This document shows, one piece after another, positions 24,361-37,528 of a stretch of DNA of 64,000 bases. Within the stretch, counting starts at the first letter, position 1. Each line of letters opens with the position of its first letter. Source of the DNA: Cunninghamella blakesleeana. Its lineage: Eukaryota > Mucoromycota > Mucoromycetes > Mucorales > Cunninghamellaceae. Made by a program: the position numbers and the translations under genes. The notes beneath the pieces were generated by a model, which saw only the letters and a list, made by a program, of their open reading frames with translations, made no database searches and had not been told where the DNA came from. The DNA lies in assembly GCA_017871115.1 (NCBI GenBank), contig JAFCIZ010000001.1, forward strand, positions 5,471,001 to 5,535,000, given 5' to 3'.

Positions 24361-24908
24361 TTGATTGTAGTACTAATTTCATTATTTTTTTTTAACCTAC
24401 CCATACTTTTATTTATTGCTTATTTTAATTTTATTTCAATTTTCTTATTATCATTTATTATTTTACTATTTTACATTTATTTGTATTAGAGTTTTTATTG
24501 ATATTTTTATTGTATTATAAAAATTATGGATACCTTTATTTAATGAATAAATAAATTATTATTTTTTATACTTATACAATATTTTTCTGAAGATCCACCA
24601 AAGTCATGTGCGGAATTTTAACAGACAATAAAATTTTCTCTCTCCCCTTATTTTTTTTTTTTTAATTATTTCTTTCTCTCTTTTTTTAATATATAAGTTT
24701 AATATCAACCCTCTTTTCTCCCTTACTCTCTCTCTCTCTCTTTTTTTATTTTTTTATTTTTATTTTTTTTGGTGTCATAATCCAACCTTATTTTTTAAGG
24801 TAGATCCTTTAGATCTTTATTAAACACTATCACCATTATACGCCTTATACACCAAAAAAATATATAATAATAATAATAATCACAATCCAAGAAAAAGATT
24901 AAAAAAAA
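24361..24908. promoter_or_regulatory. Promoter region of the polo-like kinase gene
   Basis: 548 bases. A long T/C-rich region at about 24640-24770 precedes the kinase start, and TGCGGAATTTT occurs at 24609-24619. The 3' end of the RhoGAP transcript must also lie here. No gene was seen. Confidence 0.5.
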
Positions 24909-25452
24909 ATGAACAAGAACCAACGACAGCCTTTAGGTGGTATAGAAAAAACAAACAATGAAAAGTTTGGTGTAGTGATACCCAAAGATCCACCTAAACG
25001 CCCAGCTGCCTTTAATTATGCCACCTCTTCCAAAGCAGCCATGACAGCGGATGCTTTATTTAAAAAACTAGACAAAGAGAATCGATTACCATTACTTCGA
25101 CAATCAGATCGTAATACAGCAACAGCGTCTTCTTCTACTCGATTAACTACTCAAAATGCAATAAAAAAACCAACATTGAGTACTAGGCCTAGTTATCAAC
25201 AATTACAACAACAGCAGCACCAACAGCTTCATAAACAACAACAATTAAGGCGTAAACCTACCACTGCTACAACCAAATTACACGTAGTTACCGATGCTGA
25301 AGTTCCAGAAATTATGATTGATAAAGAAAATAAATGTTCATATACAAAACTTCAGTTCCTCGGCGAAGTAAGATAATAATACAGAAAATAGATTTAAATT
25401 TATATACACAAACTCTAAAATTGTATATATACCTTTATTTCTTTTTTTTTTT

Positions 25453-25484
<32 letters not shown>

Positions 25485-26586
25485 TTTATTTTTATTTGTA
25501 TCTAGGGTGGATTTGCACGTTGTTATAAAGTAAAGGATGAATATGGAAGATATTTTGCGGCAAAAGTAATCGCTAAAATATCGCTTGTAGAAAAAAAATA
25601 TAGAGTCAAGTTACACGGTGAAATTATTGCTCATGGAATGATGAACCACAAACGTATCGTTAGATTTTATAGTTGTTTTGAGGATCATTTTAACGTGTAT
25701 CTTATATTAGAATTATGTGAAAATAAGGTATTATATATATATAATGGACGAATAAATGAATATATATATAAATTTGCAAAAGATATCATTAAATTAAATA
25801 TATTTTTATTTTATTTCTAATAGACATTTGTTGAAATGATAAAAGCTAGAAAATATTTAACTGAGCCTGAAGTTAGATACTACTTGATTCAACTTTTAGA
25901 TGCCTGTAAATATATGCATGAACAGCGTGTCGTACATCGCGATATTAAGCTCAGTAACATCTTTCTAGATCATGAAATGAATATAAAAATTGGTGATTTT
26001 GGTTTATCAGCTTTATTAAAAAATCCTGAAGAAAGAAAAAAGTAATTATATACTTTTATATTTTTTTAAAAAAGTCAAATATCTAATAACCATCTTTTTT
26101 ATACTCTTTTTCATTTCATTGTTTTTATTTTTTAGGACTGTCTGTGGAACCCCTAACTATATTGCCCCAGAAATATTATTTGGCAAAGAAGGACATAATC
26201 AAAAAGTAGACTTATGGGCAATTGGTATATTAATGTAAGGTTTAAATAAACTATTTATGTTTTATATTGTATATATTATATTTTTGTTGTATCTATATAG
26301 TAATATGAATTATTTTATTAGGTATACACTCCTTACTGGCAAGCATCCATTTCAAATGAATGCATATAAAAGCATCTACAAGTAATAAATAGATAAAGAT
26401 CCTAATGATAACAACAATAATTAGGTAGGTATGTTATATTTATTAATCATTTTTATTTTATGTTATCAACTAGAAAAATCCATGAAAATTCAAAATTACC
26501 AAGCTATAGTTTTCCTTCAAACATACATTTATCAGCTGAAGCTAAAGATCTCATATCAAAATTACTCGTAAACGATCCAGGTAATA

Positions 26587-26625
<39 letters not shown>

Positions 26626-27165
26626 ACATTACATTAAATGGATCGCTATTCATTTTATTTTTATATTTACTTATTTATTTTTATAATGTAATTATATTTA
26701 ATAGATGTTCGAATAGCTATACCTGAAATAATACAACACCCGTTTCTCCAGCATCCTGATTTACCATCCCGTATTCCTCATTTTGCTATGAAAACTGAAC
26801 CAACATTAGTAGATTTAAAACCACTGGTAGCCAATACACCATTATTATTAGAATCGATTCCTACATTACATGAAATTAATTCAACTGGACCTGATAGACG
26901 ACTTGTACAAACAGTTGTATCAACTTTGGATAATGCATTGAAAAATAAAGATTATTTCATTACACATCGCAAAGGTGTACCTATAGAACCAATTATATGG
27001 GATAAAAATAATTCATTTATTAATAAATGGATAGATTTTACAACTAAATATGGTCTTGGCTACAATATATCTGACGGTGAACGCGGTGTCTTATTCAATG
27101 ATACAACAACTTTAATAACATTTGATGATATGTAAGATATTAATATTACCAAGAGTGAGAAAATG

Positions 27166-27230
<65 letters not shown>

Positions 27231-27859
27231 ATATAAATAAAAACTAATTTACTAATACGTATTAAACGATATTTGTATGATTGTACATTATAGTATATAT
27301 AAATATATAATTCATGGTGTTAATAGAACTATTCAAGAATATCACGTTAATGATATCCCCAGCCACCTTAAAAAAAAAGTATACATTATGGAAAATTTTA
27401 GAAACTATATGAACGAAAAACTAGCCTGTATTGCAAGCGATATACAATCAACATCAAGTAATGGTATATTTTTAGTAAAATATATTGTAGTAAAAGAAGC
27501 TGTTGTATTCAGATTAAGTAACAAAGTTCTTCAGGTAATTTTATTTTTATTTTTAATATCAATTTTATTTTTATATTTTTATTAGCTATTACAACAATAA
27601 TAAAAAAATAATATTAATTATTTATGTACTAATATTTATATTTATGTCCAATTTTTTTATCATTTAGTTCAACTTTTTTACCTCTAAAGATAAATTAATA
27701 TTTACTGAATATGGCGCTAAAGTGATATATGTTGATGGAGTAACAAAAGTACTACGGATGTATGAATTATCAGAAGCAATAGCAACGCGTCATGAATCAC
27801 TTTTAAATAATTTAACGATTGCAAGAAATATCTTACAGGCTCAAATGGATATAAATTAA
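24909..27859 (+). CDS. Polo-like kinase (Cdc5/Plk1 type)
   Basis: Nine exons (24909-25367, 25506-25727, 25824-26041, 26136-26234, 26322-26381, 26474-26580, 26705-27131, 27294-27534, 27668-27859) give 674 residues. This serine/threonine kinase drives mitotic entry, exit and cytokinesis. Kinase landmarks: [10 protein letters not shown] loop (152-161), catalytic lysine in FAAKVI (K173), HRDIKLSN (265-272), DFG (285-287) and the T-loop [14 protein letters not shown] with activating T301. Two polo boxes follow: [20 protein letters not shown] (from about 497) and [19 protein letters not shown] with [12 protein letters not shown]-rich disordered extension of about 145 residues precedes the kinase domain. 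The intron before exon 8 contains an A-run of nearly 60 bases. Confidence 0.95.
27172..27229. repeat. Poly-A tract (nearly 60 bases) inside a polo kinase intron
   Basis: An uninterrupted A run in intron 7 of the polo-like kinase gene. It is the longest homopolymer in the window and its true length may be uncertain from sequencing. Confidence 0.8.
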
Positions 27860-28724
27860 TTTATTTTTTACAAGATTGAGCAATTTTCAAATTGTTCAAT
27901 TCGTTTTGATTTTATATGCTGCTGTAATATATTTATGATGTTATGTGCGGCATACTTTACCAATTGTTTCCTTCCTTTTTTCCCTTTTTTTTTTTTGTTC
28001 ACATAATATTTTTATTTTTTTATTATATTTTATTTTCCATTAATGTACAAAATATAACCACTTATTCATATGTATAATTATATAAAACAACCCGAGTTTT
28101 ATATTCTCTTTATTATCTATCTCGTATTCCTTTTAATTATTATTATTATTATTATTATTATAATTATTATTTTACTTCAAAAAATCCAATAAATTTTTTT
28201 AATTCTAGTTGCAATGAATATAAATGCAGTTAATAGAAAATAAATAAAAAACATTGGAGTATGCTGGTTTACTCTATAATCAAAATTAATGCGAAATAAA
28301 AATAAAATAAAATAAAAATCGCGATCTTAGGGTTATTATATTTCATATTTTATAATATACTTTTTTTTTTTCTTCAAAAAAAAAAAAAGAGAGAGAGAGA
28401 AATTGACGTTTCAAAAAATAAAACAATATTAACTATTAAAAAAGAAAAATGCAACATGAAGACCACCAGACTAATTTATTTGAATGACAGAATAAAAAAA
28501 GTATATATATAAAAAAAAGAAATAAAAGACAGGAGAAGAGTTGGGTTTCATAGTTCGTATGTAACATAGAAATATTAAATATTAAAAATTAAAAATTAAA
28601 AATAAACAAATAAAACATATAAACAAAAAAAGAAGTAATGGTAGTAATAAAAAAGAGTGAGTATATTTACAAAGTATAGATATAGATATAGATATATATA
28701 AAAGGTAGTATTAAAAAAAGTTTT
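27860..28724. other. Convergent spacer between polo kinase and MDM34
   Basis: 865 bases of AT-rich DNA with ATT repeats (about 28137-28170) and purine-rich stretches (28380-28400, 28500-28540). 3' ends of two convergent genes. No coding sequence was seen. Confidence 0.55.
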
Positions 28725-30169
28725 TCATAAATACCAAATTCTTCTTTTTGGAATTTTTTTATTGTGCCTTGCTATTCTTATAGTTGATGTTGACGAAGAT
28801 GATGAAGGTGATAATGACATCGTTTTAAAAGTTTTGTGAAGAACGTGATTTATTGATTTTTCATTATTACATAAATAAGCTAAAGAATTGGATTGTTGTG
28901 CTAATGTCATCATGTGATTTAATAAATTATTGGACTTTGATAATATGACCAACAAGGAATCACCTTCCTCTTGTATAATATTATTAATATATTCATTATT
29001 ATGATCCAATTCAAAATTGGTTATGTTATCGTTGTCCATGTGATTTATATATATATGAGCTGATGGTTTAGTGTTCTGAGTTAAGGAATAAACGTTTGGT
29101 AAAAAAAGTAAATCGCCATCATCATTTGAATGAGATGAAATGGAAGATGTTTCTGATAAGGAAGGGGTTGGAGTGATATAGCCAGATGATGACGCCGATG
29201 ATGTTATAAAACTATTGTAATCATCGCCCTCATTGTTATTATTTAAATAAAAGCTGGATACATAATTATCTTTTGAATCTCTATTTCTATTTGTGGTTGT
29301 TTGTTTATTTTGTAGATCATTAATTTGGCGTATACTAAAATCATGAACAATAATAGGGAAGAAATCTTGAAGGAATAATCGTAATTGATGCTCTATTTCT
29401 TTTTGTAAATATGTTTTTATAGTTGCAATGATATCAAATGTTGAAGTAACTTTTAACTTAACTAATGGATCATTTTTGAATACCAAAGTGATCCCTTTTG
29501 TTTTTGATATTGATAAAGTAATAATGCCATTTAATATAATATCGCTTATACCGAGTTGCATTGGAATGAATAAAGGTCGATGAGCTGCTACCATTCTTGT
29601 TTTAAAATATGTTGTTAGAAAAGGTGATCCTTTTATTATTGAAGGAGGTGTATATAAAGGATTTGCCTGTTTTAAATCAATAATAATAATAATAAACAAA
29701 TAAATAGATTAATTATTTAGCGTTTAATGTTAAATAAGGATAAATATGAATATAAATAATATTAATCATTATTTACCTGTATTTTGGTTTTTAAAGTTAC
29801 AAAAGCATCGCCTTCATATGTCAATTTAAATATACCACGAAAATAATCAGTGGATAATTCGCAAATTTCTAATATTTCTAATTCAGGTGGCTAGATAATA
29901 AATAAAGAAATTTATTATTAAACTTCGTTCGTTTAAGGAGGCGTAAAAAATATTTTTTTTTTTTTTTTTTTTTTTGTTTTTGTATTTCTTATTTTGCATA
30001 TATGAGTATAATTCTCTATTACCAAAGTACCAAAATCCATTTCTTTAACAGATATATGATCAGCAATATATTTGGAGTTGTTTCCTTTATTTAACCCAGT
30101 CTCTAAATGTGATTTAATTTCATTATAAAACGTATTGTCAAATTCTGGCCAGTTGAAGTGAAAGGACAT
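28725..30169 (-). CDS. MDM34: ERMES subunit Mdm34
   Basis: Exons 30169-30023, 29890-29777 and 29666-28725 give 400 residues. Mdm34 sits in the mitochondrial outer membrane as part of the ER-mitochondria encounter structure that moves phospholipids between the two membranes. The family's N-terminal SMP-domain signatures are clear: [51 protein letters not shown] and [17 protein letters not shown]. The domain runs to about residue 200. The remainder is S/N/D-rich and ends in a basic tail ([11 protein letters not shown]). Introns are both phase 0. Confidence 0.95.
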
Positions 30170-30915
30170 TGTTAAAAAGAATATACAATGTTAGAATATT
30201 ATGTTGGGGTAAAATAATAATATTACTACTGATATTAATAATGGATATATAGTAGAGTATATCAAACAAAAATAAATAATTATAATTAATATATATAATT
30301 AATATATAAATTATATAGTATTATATAGTATTCTCTTTAAACGATAATAATAAATAAAAAAGAAAGAAAGAAAGAGAGAGTGAAAAAAAGGGGATTTTAA
30401 TTTTTTTTATACTATCGGAAGAAGTTCAAAGGAAATGCGGAATCGGTGTTTAAATTAATTTGACTCAAAAAAAAAAGTTATAATGTATTATTTTGATTAG
30501 TGAAAATTGAAAGGAAATCGTTAAGTGTTTAATTCATTATACAGATAAAAATTTCTATTTTTAATTAAACTACTTTTTTATTTTAAGTTGTTGATAATAA
30601 TTAAAATATAAATAATAGTATTTAATAAAATAAAATAAAATAAAATAAAATAAAATAAAATAAAATAAAATAAAATAAAAAAAATATCTGATGTTATTTC
30701 TATTAAAATCGTAGTGGTACACATAAATATATATACAATATTATCTTTTATTAGTTTTTTTTTATTAAACTATAACTTATCAAAATAGTATGATCTTTTT
30801 TTAATAAACTATTTAAAAAAACTGTGATCAAGTATTACACTATCCAATCAAAAACCATTTTCTATATCTATTTTCCTTTTCCTTCTTCTTATTATTAGTA
30901 TTATTAGTATTATCG
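30170..30915. other. Spacer between MDM34 and GET1
   Basis: Holds the MDM34 promoter and GET1 3' end. It contains TGCGGAATCGG near 30436 and a (TAAAA)n microsatellite of about twelve units at 30623-30680. No gene was seen. Confidence 0.55.
30623..30680. repeat. (TAAAA)n pentanucleotide microsatellite
   Basis: About twelve tandem TAAAA units, perfect by eye, between MDM34 and GET1. Confidence 0.9.
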
Positions 30916-32018
30916 TTATAAAGTAGATGGTGTTGTATCATTATTAATGTGATTTTTAGAGATAATAAAATCATTAATGGTGATAGCTACTGCCTTGATC
31001 ATTCTTCGACATGCTGCAAACCAAATAGCAACACTGACTGAACCTAAAACACAAATAAAAAATAAAACCCATTGTATAGTCATTACCCATCACGATTCAT
31101 AAAATATTATATGTTTAAATAGTTACCTAATGGAGAGAAAGGAAGACACAATAATCTTTGAGCAGGACCAAACCAACCAGGTGGCAAATAAAATACAGGT
31201 GTTTTTCTAAACCAAAGTACCATCAAGAATTGAGAACCATGAACAAAGAACCATAGTAAAGATTTTAACTTCAATTCAAAACCAGTTTTTGAGAAAGCAA
31301 TTTCTGAGTCTGGTAATACGAATATGTAAAGATATATGTATATAAATCATCCAATTAATATATCATCCAATATACTCCAGCCATCCTGACTTGAATATCT
31401 TTTTTATTTATCACTATCATTTATAACCTCTTATTCTTACTTAGTTTTTCTAAATCGGCCATGCCTTTATCAAGTCTTCTACGCATTTTGGCCCACTTTG
31501 CAAATTCATCCTAAGTAATATAAAAATAAAAACAAAACGAGAAAAAGAAAAAAGTATATTGTTTAGAGTAATACTAATACTTATATTCATATAATTATAT
31601 ATGTATATATATACTTGTTTATTACAATGGATTGCTCTTTCTTTTAAAATAAAATCCCGCTTTATTATTTTACCTGTGAACTAGTAGATGCCAATTCATT
31701 CTTTAGTTTAAGTAAATCGCGTTTAAGCTTTTGTTGTTTAGCTGCACGTGGATCTTTTGATACTTTTAAATATAAATCATGAGCCTATTAATATTATCAT
31801 TTATAAAATAATAGACGTAATAAAAATAAAAAAATAAAAAAATAAAAAAAATGGTTGGTTCAAAATACATAAATACACCAATATATATAAAACCTCTCTT
31901 ATATAAAAATAAAATAATGGTACATTAAACTTACAGCAGATGTTACATAAGAATAACCAAGGAAAAGAATACTTTCCGTTATAAGTACGAGTAAAAATAT
32001 AAAGGTTGGTAAATACAT
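30916..32018 (-). CDS. GET1: Guided entry of tail-anchored proteins factor Get1 (WRB/CAML-receptor type)
   Basis: Exons 32018-31935, 31784-31674, 31510-31441, 31309-31127 and 31043-30916 give 191 residues. Get1 with Get2 is the ER receptor for the Get3 ATPase, which delivers tail-anchored proteins. Seen: an N-terminal membrane segment (LPTFIFLLVLITESILFLG), a cytosolic coiled coil that binds Get3 (KQQKLKRDLLKLKNEL, then QDEFAKWAKMRRRLDK), and two further membrane segments (LLWFFVHGSQFLMVLWF; LGSVSVAIWFAACRRM) around FYLPPGWFG. The start is taken at MYLPTF because the sequence upstream codes only a poly-F/K stretch. FIS1, also in this window, is a typical client class. Confidence 0.92.
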
Positions 32019-32199
32019 TAGCTGAAATATATTATAAATATATAAATTTATATATATTTTTAAAAAGAAAAAGAAAAAGAAAAAGAAAAATAAATTGCTT
32101 TTAGGTAAAGTCATCAATTTTATTTTTTTAAAATTCCGATTTCTTTTCGACTAATTTTTTCCATTCCTCCTTTCTTCAGTTATTTTTTTTTTAAAAAAA
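32019..32199. promoter_or_regulatory. Bidirectional GET1/GPI2 promoter
   Basis: Only 181 bases separate the two divergent start codons. The strip contains AAAATTCCGATTT near 32130, a T/C-rich block, and a T10A8 block (32183-32200) whose last A is the A of the GPI2 ATG. Confidence 0.6.
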
Positions 32200-33657
32200 A
32201 TGTCAACTTTTTCAACTTCTGAATATCAATACAATCCAAATAAACCACCTTGGAGAAAATTGTTGTGGGTAAAACAAGATTATCCTGATAATTATGTGGA
32301 TGGTACCTTCTTGGATGAATTACAAAAGAATGGTAACAATACATATATAAAGGTAATAAAAAGCGACAAAATACAAAGGAACTAACTTACAGACCATCTC
32401 AATATTTTTATTTTATTTTATCTTTATTATATATATAAAGTAAATGTACGTGAATATAATTACTGGACAATGGTATACCAGTCTGGTATCATTACCCAAC
32501 ATATAAGCAGCGTAGTTATCTTCATTGCCATATTTATCAACTTGAAAGTTCATACACTATCCGCAAAGCAACTTATATGGACTAGCTCTTCTTTAACGTC
32601 ATTAGGTTATCTATTTTGGAATATCATTGTCAAAACTCATCCAATAAAACGTAAATAAAAAAGATATGGATAATAATATAAAAAAGGATAGTGTTGAAAA
32701 AAATAAAAAATAGAAGAGAATGAAAAAAAAAAAAAAAAAAAAAATATTCATGTTGATTTTATTAAAATAGGAGGAAGAGTGCTTAAAAGCGCTATATTCT
32801 TTTTTTCGACTTTGCTTGGATTATCGCCCATATTAAAAACGCTAACTAGTCAAATAAGTCATGATACTATTTGGGCTATGACGGTCTATTGCTTTTTAGC
32901 TAATGTTTTATCGCATGATTATGCTCCTCAAAGTAGAACACGAGTCAAGTATGATTTTTTTATAGTTAAATATTAACAATAATAAAAACAGCTGTCTTAA
33001 TATATATGCAGTTTGGGCGAACTAATAATAATATCTAACATTATTAAAAACTAGAATTCCTGGATCTATATCAACAAATGCTGCTATTTTCGCCTCTGTC
33101 CTTTTAGCTTCTAGATTAGATACAAATTTAGACGTGTTTAGTTTACTATCTTTTGCTATGGAATGGTTTGCTTTATTTCCAATATTCCGCCGTCATTTAC
33201 AGGTAAATAATAATAAATAAAAATATGTAATAATTGACGTCATGTTCCATATATCCATACTGATATATCTATATTATTATTATTATTATATATATATATA
33301 TTTAATAGGATTTACACCCGAAATTATCAATAACTCTTTCAACGATAATGCAATCATTATGTATCATTTTATATTTAAATATATCCAAAGCCATAGTCAT
33401 TTTATATTTAATGGGTTTTTGCTTCCTTACATTTATATGTCCATACTGGCTAATTTTTATACAAAAATATAAAAAGTAAGTTCCATTTAAATAGTAAAAA
33501 GGAAAAAAGAAAAATAATACAAGTAGTCTAACAACCCTTAATCTTTTTTACTGAATATATATATGTATTTAGTGAAATACATGGTCCATGGGATGAAGCA
33601 AGACCTAGATTACAAAAAAAAACAAAACGAAATATCTATAGAAAGTTTGCAAATTAG
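32200..33657 (+). CDS. GPI2: GPI-GlcNAc transferase subunit C (PIG-C/Gpi2)
   Basis: Exons 32200-32332, 32441-32650, 32771-32948, 33055-33202, 33309-33475 and 33573-33657 give 306 residues, close to the family's ~300. It is a multi-pass ER protein of the complex that adds GlcNAc to phosphatidylinositol, the first step of GPI-anchor synthesis. The family start PPWRKLLWVKQDYPDNYVD and end HGPWDEARP are both present, with about eight hydrophobic segments between. Intron phases are consistent throughout. GPI anchors hold many fungal wall and surface proteins. Confidence 0.93.
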
Positions 33658-34399
33658 CTTTTTTTTCCTTGTAAATATAATTTATTAAAATAATAATAAT
33701 AATAACGAAAATGAGTAATCCCCATTAATAATCATTTTTTGAACTTTATATATTATCCTGTTCACATTTAATAAAAAATAAATAAACATTCAATTTAAAA
33801 ATGATCCTTTTAATCGAGAATCTCAAGAATAAATAGTAATAATTATATTAAAAAAAATACCATCGTAAATTTACTTTTCTTTATTTTTTACTCACTTTAA
33901 TACTCAAGTGCCAAAAATATAAAACAATAAAAGAAAATAAATACCGGCAATGTATGACACATTCATTGAGTACTTTTTTATGCAGATTCTGGTGTAGCGA
34001 TCTTATTTTTTTTTTTTACATTGATTAGATATAATAATATTAAAAAGCTTATTTTAATTATTATTTTCGAAAACTTAAGCATATGGTACTGCATCTTTAT
34101 ATCTAACCATTAATTAGAAAAAAAAAAAAAAAACAAGTTATGATAGTTGCAAAAAATCACAATAGAAAGCGCGAATTATATATTTTTTTTCTAAAAAAAA
34201 GAAGCGGATTTTAAATTTTTTAGAATATAAATATTTTCACTATTTTTTTTTTCAACATGCTCTTCTTTTCCTCTGCTAATTATTATTATTAAAACATACA
34301 TCTAAATTTTATTTTATTTCTTATTGCTAGAAAAAATAAAAATAAAATATTACTTACTAAGTATATACAAGAATTCTTTAAAAATAATACAAGATCTTT
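33658..34399. promoter_or_regulatory. Promoter region of the PHD-finger gene
   Basis: 742 bases, AT-rich. Contains GCGCGAAT at 34169-34176, an E2F/SBF-like word about 225 bases upstream of the PHD start, and AGCGGATTTT near 34202. The GPI2 3' end also lies here. No gene was seen. Confidence 0.45.
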
Positions 34400-37302
34400 A
34401 TGACTTCCAATTTAAAAGAAAAAGATTCAACGATAAATAATAACAATGATAATACCAATAATTATTCTAAACAACTGGATCAACTATCACCAACAAGTAG
34501 TCAACTTCCTAATTCATGTATTGCTTCCTCAATGCTAACTTGTTTGGACACAATAAATTCATCGTTACCTACTCCTGAATTTGATGTTGATATACCACCT
34601 GAAATATTACAGCAGGCTTTTAAAGCACGCTTAGATTATTCTCAAAAATCTCAGCTTACCGCATTTAAGCCAACAAACAATACAACTTTTCCTCTAAACG
34701 CAACAAAAAAAGAACGATCTCTACTTACAATAAATCGAGAAATAATGTCATCATCTATGGGTAATAAATCGGTGAATGAAAGTTCTAAACTAGTATCCAC
34801 TGATCATCAATCATCTTCCGTTAACAATAATACTATGAAATCGCCTCTGAAATATCAACAAGCACATATAAGAAGATTACACAGTAATGATATATATATT
34901 ATTTAGTTTTTTTTTTTTTTTTAAAAAAAAAAAAAGACCAAAATTATAACAATCATTTACAAACTTTTATTATTTTTGTTATTATTATTATTTGTATAGG
35001 TGAAATGGATGATTGGAAAACTTGGCTTAATAAAATTTATGAACAATCTCCCTGTTTACAACAAACAGAATTAAAAATTAGCAATCCTGCAACTCATCTT
35101 AAACTAATTAACCAATCCAAAAATCATCAAAGACAAAGACCAGTTGTTGAATTTTTGAAAACACCCAGAACCAAAAACCCGAAACTAAAAGTCAATGCTC
35201 AAGTACAAACAATTAATAATAATCAACTTTCTAGAATGCCTTTTAACTCTGTCTCTGCCTTTACCTCTACTACTTCTGATCCACTGATACAAAATAAAAT
35301 AAAAAATAAATCACTTCATACACTAAAAAATAAAATAAAAGATACCCAATCCAGTCATGAAAATTTTAATAAATATACTGTTTATACTCATCACCGTTCT
35401 GTGAACACCACTTTTAACACTAATAAAATCTCTAATATTAATATAACCACTGACAATGTCGATATCAGTAACAGCATTAGGATCACCAATAATATTATTA
35501 ATTCTATTAATTCAGCTAAACAATTTAATGAAGAGGATACTGAGAATCTCGTTGTAGACCTTATGAAAGTTGTTAATAACCTTGATCAAGTACTTTCAAA
35601 GATCTATGTTAGCGGAAATAAGGGAATTGTTTCTTCTCGTGCTAACAAAATAACAAAAACTGCAACAGCGCGTACAATAAATAAAATTCAAAGCAATGAT
35701 AGTGATTCAACTAATAGTACAAGCAACAGTAGTAATGAGAACGATATAAATTGCACAAATAATACTATGGAATATTCTGATGATGAATCTATTTCAAATG
35801 ACTACAACATCAATAGATTTTACAAAAAAAGAAAAATAAATGGCATTAACCGCAAAAAAAAAGATATAATTATAATTGATAAAGATGATGATGATGATGA
35901 TGATGGTGATGATGATTATGATTATGATGATGATGATGATGATGATGATACCATTATATATAAAAAAAACAATAATAGACAATCGCACATGGAAAAAAAA
36001 AACAAGAGCAAGAAAGTATATAGTAGTAACAAAGTTGATAGTAAGAGCAATTTCGGCACTAGATATGGTATTATGAATCGTTTTATTCATAATGATCATG
36101 GCCTTTTTAGTAATAATAAGAATACATATACCTATACGGATGATAATGATAATGATGAACTCCGGAAAGATCATAGTATTGAAAATGAAGATGATGCAAG
36201 TAGTTTTCATACAGCAGATAGCGACAGCCAAAATGATGACAATGTTAATGATATGGAATCAATTAAGTCTGCCAATATCTCTACTATTAAAAATAATGAT
36301 TTATCCATTGAAGGAAAAATACCTACAACTTCACGTTTTTCATTACTCTCTATACTCAACAAATTTACTTCACGCTCAACTCCAAGTGATGATGAAAAAT
36401 ATATCGATCATTATGATCCAGAAGGTGAAAGAAATACAGATGATGCAATAATTTTGAATGGATATCAGAAAAAGCAAAAGGGTTCATCATTTACACCAAA
36501 ATCAGCTAGTCGGTTATTAAAACAACATGAAAAACTATCCTCTAGTGAAAAAGTAAAAGAAAAAGAAAAAGACAAAAGAACAACGCGGATAGGAAAAAAA
36601 AGAGGAAAAAAGAAAATTACTTCTTACCCCAAAAGTAAATCAGTCCTACAAATGGATAATGGATTGAAACAAAGTAAACAGTCTCTATCAGCCAATTCAT
36701 CAAATATACCTTTAGCTAAAAACTTCAATTTACCAACTAAAAGGCCTAATAACAATAATAATCCTAATCCAACAGCATCAGCATCAGCATCAGCATCATC
36801 AAAAGACCGTACAATGAACAAATATATAAAACTATTAGATTGCACCATTGAAGAACTTACATCACCCCATACCTGTGAAATATGCAAAGAAGAAAACATA
36901 CCACAATACATTTTAGATAAACTTGAAATCACCGATCAATACATAAAAGATTTAAAAAAAACCAAAGATTTGAGACCTCTCGGTCATACGGGTAGTAAAC
37001 ATTATTGGGACCCTCAAGTTTTTATAAGGTGTATAAAATGTAAAAATTGGTATCATTGCGGCTGTGCTTCTCCTCCTGTCAAAAATTTTCCAGAGTAAGT
37101 AAAATAGCATATTAATGTTAACATTATAAAATATATACAAGATATTTTTTATAAATTTATATTTATTATTTAATTGTTTTAAAGACCTCATGTTAAATAT
37201 CAATGCGGAGATTGTGATAGCCCAAATATATTTTCCATGGAAACACCGCCAGAAGTTTTTGAACCAAGAAAAAGAACCAAAGTTGCATCCTACCGTGTTT
37301 AA
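34400..37302 (+). CDS. PHD-finger protein with long disordered acidic region
   Basis: Exons 34400-34883, 35000-37094 and 37185-37302 give 898 residues. A helical piece MDDWKTWLNKIYEQSP (about 163-178) opens exon 2; most of the rest is N/S/K/D-rich disorder. A run of about 24 residues, almost all D with a few G and Y, is encoded by GAT repeats (35884-35949). The C-terminus carries a C4HC3 PHD-type finger: CEIC (787-790), CIKCKNWYHCGC (from 839), and CGDC in the last exon. About 48 residues separate the first and second cysteine pairs, much longer than usual. PHD fingers read histone tails, so a chromatin role is likely. Exon 1 is joined with the GTAATG donor at 34884. Confidence 0.78.
34907..34935. 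repeat. T16A13 block in a PHD-gene intron
   Basis: The longest T(n)A(n) block seen. It lies in intron 1 of the PHD-finger gene, 24 bases after the donor. Confidence 0.85.
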
Positions 37303-37528
37303 ATCTGCACCACTTATATTCAAGAATATATATATTTATAAAATATTAGCCTGTTATTTTTATTATATTTGTAACTAAAAAAACCATATTCCCGTATATA
37401 ATAAAAAATGTTAACTATAAAAAGATTTTAATATTTTGAATACATTATAGTATCCATTTTTATTTATTTTTAATTTTTTATAAAAGAAGATATTTCATAT
37501 AGTATAAAAATACGTATAGCAATAACAA

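Noticed and set aside
35794..36231. Minus-strand frame of 145 codons rich in isoleucine
   Set aside because: Antisense of the poly-D region (GAT repeats) of the PHD-finger gene.
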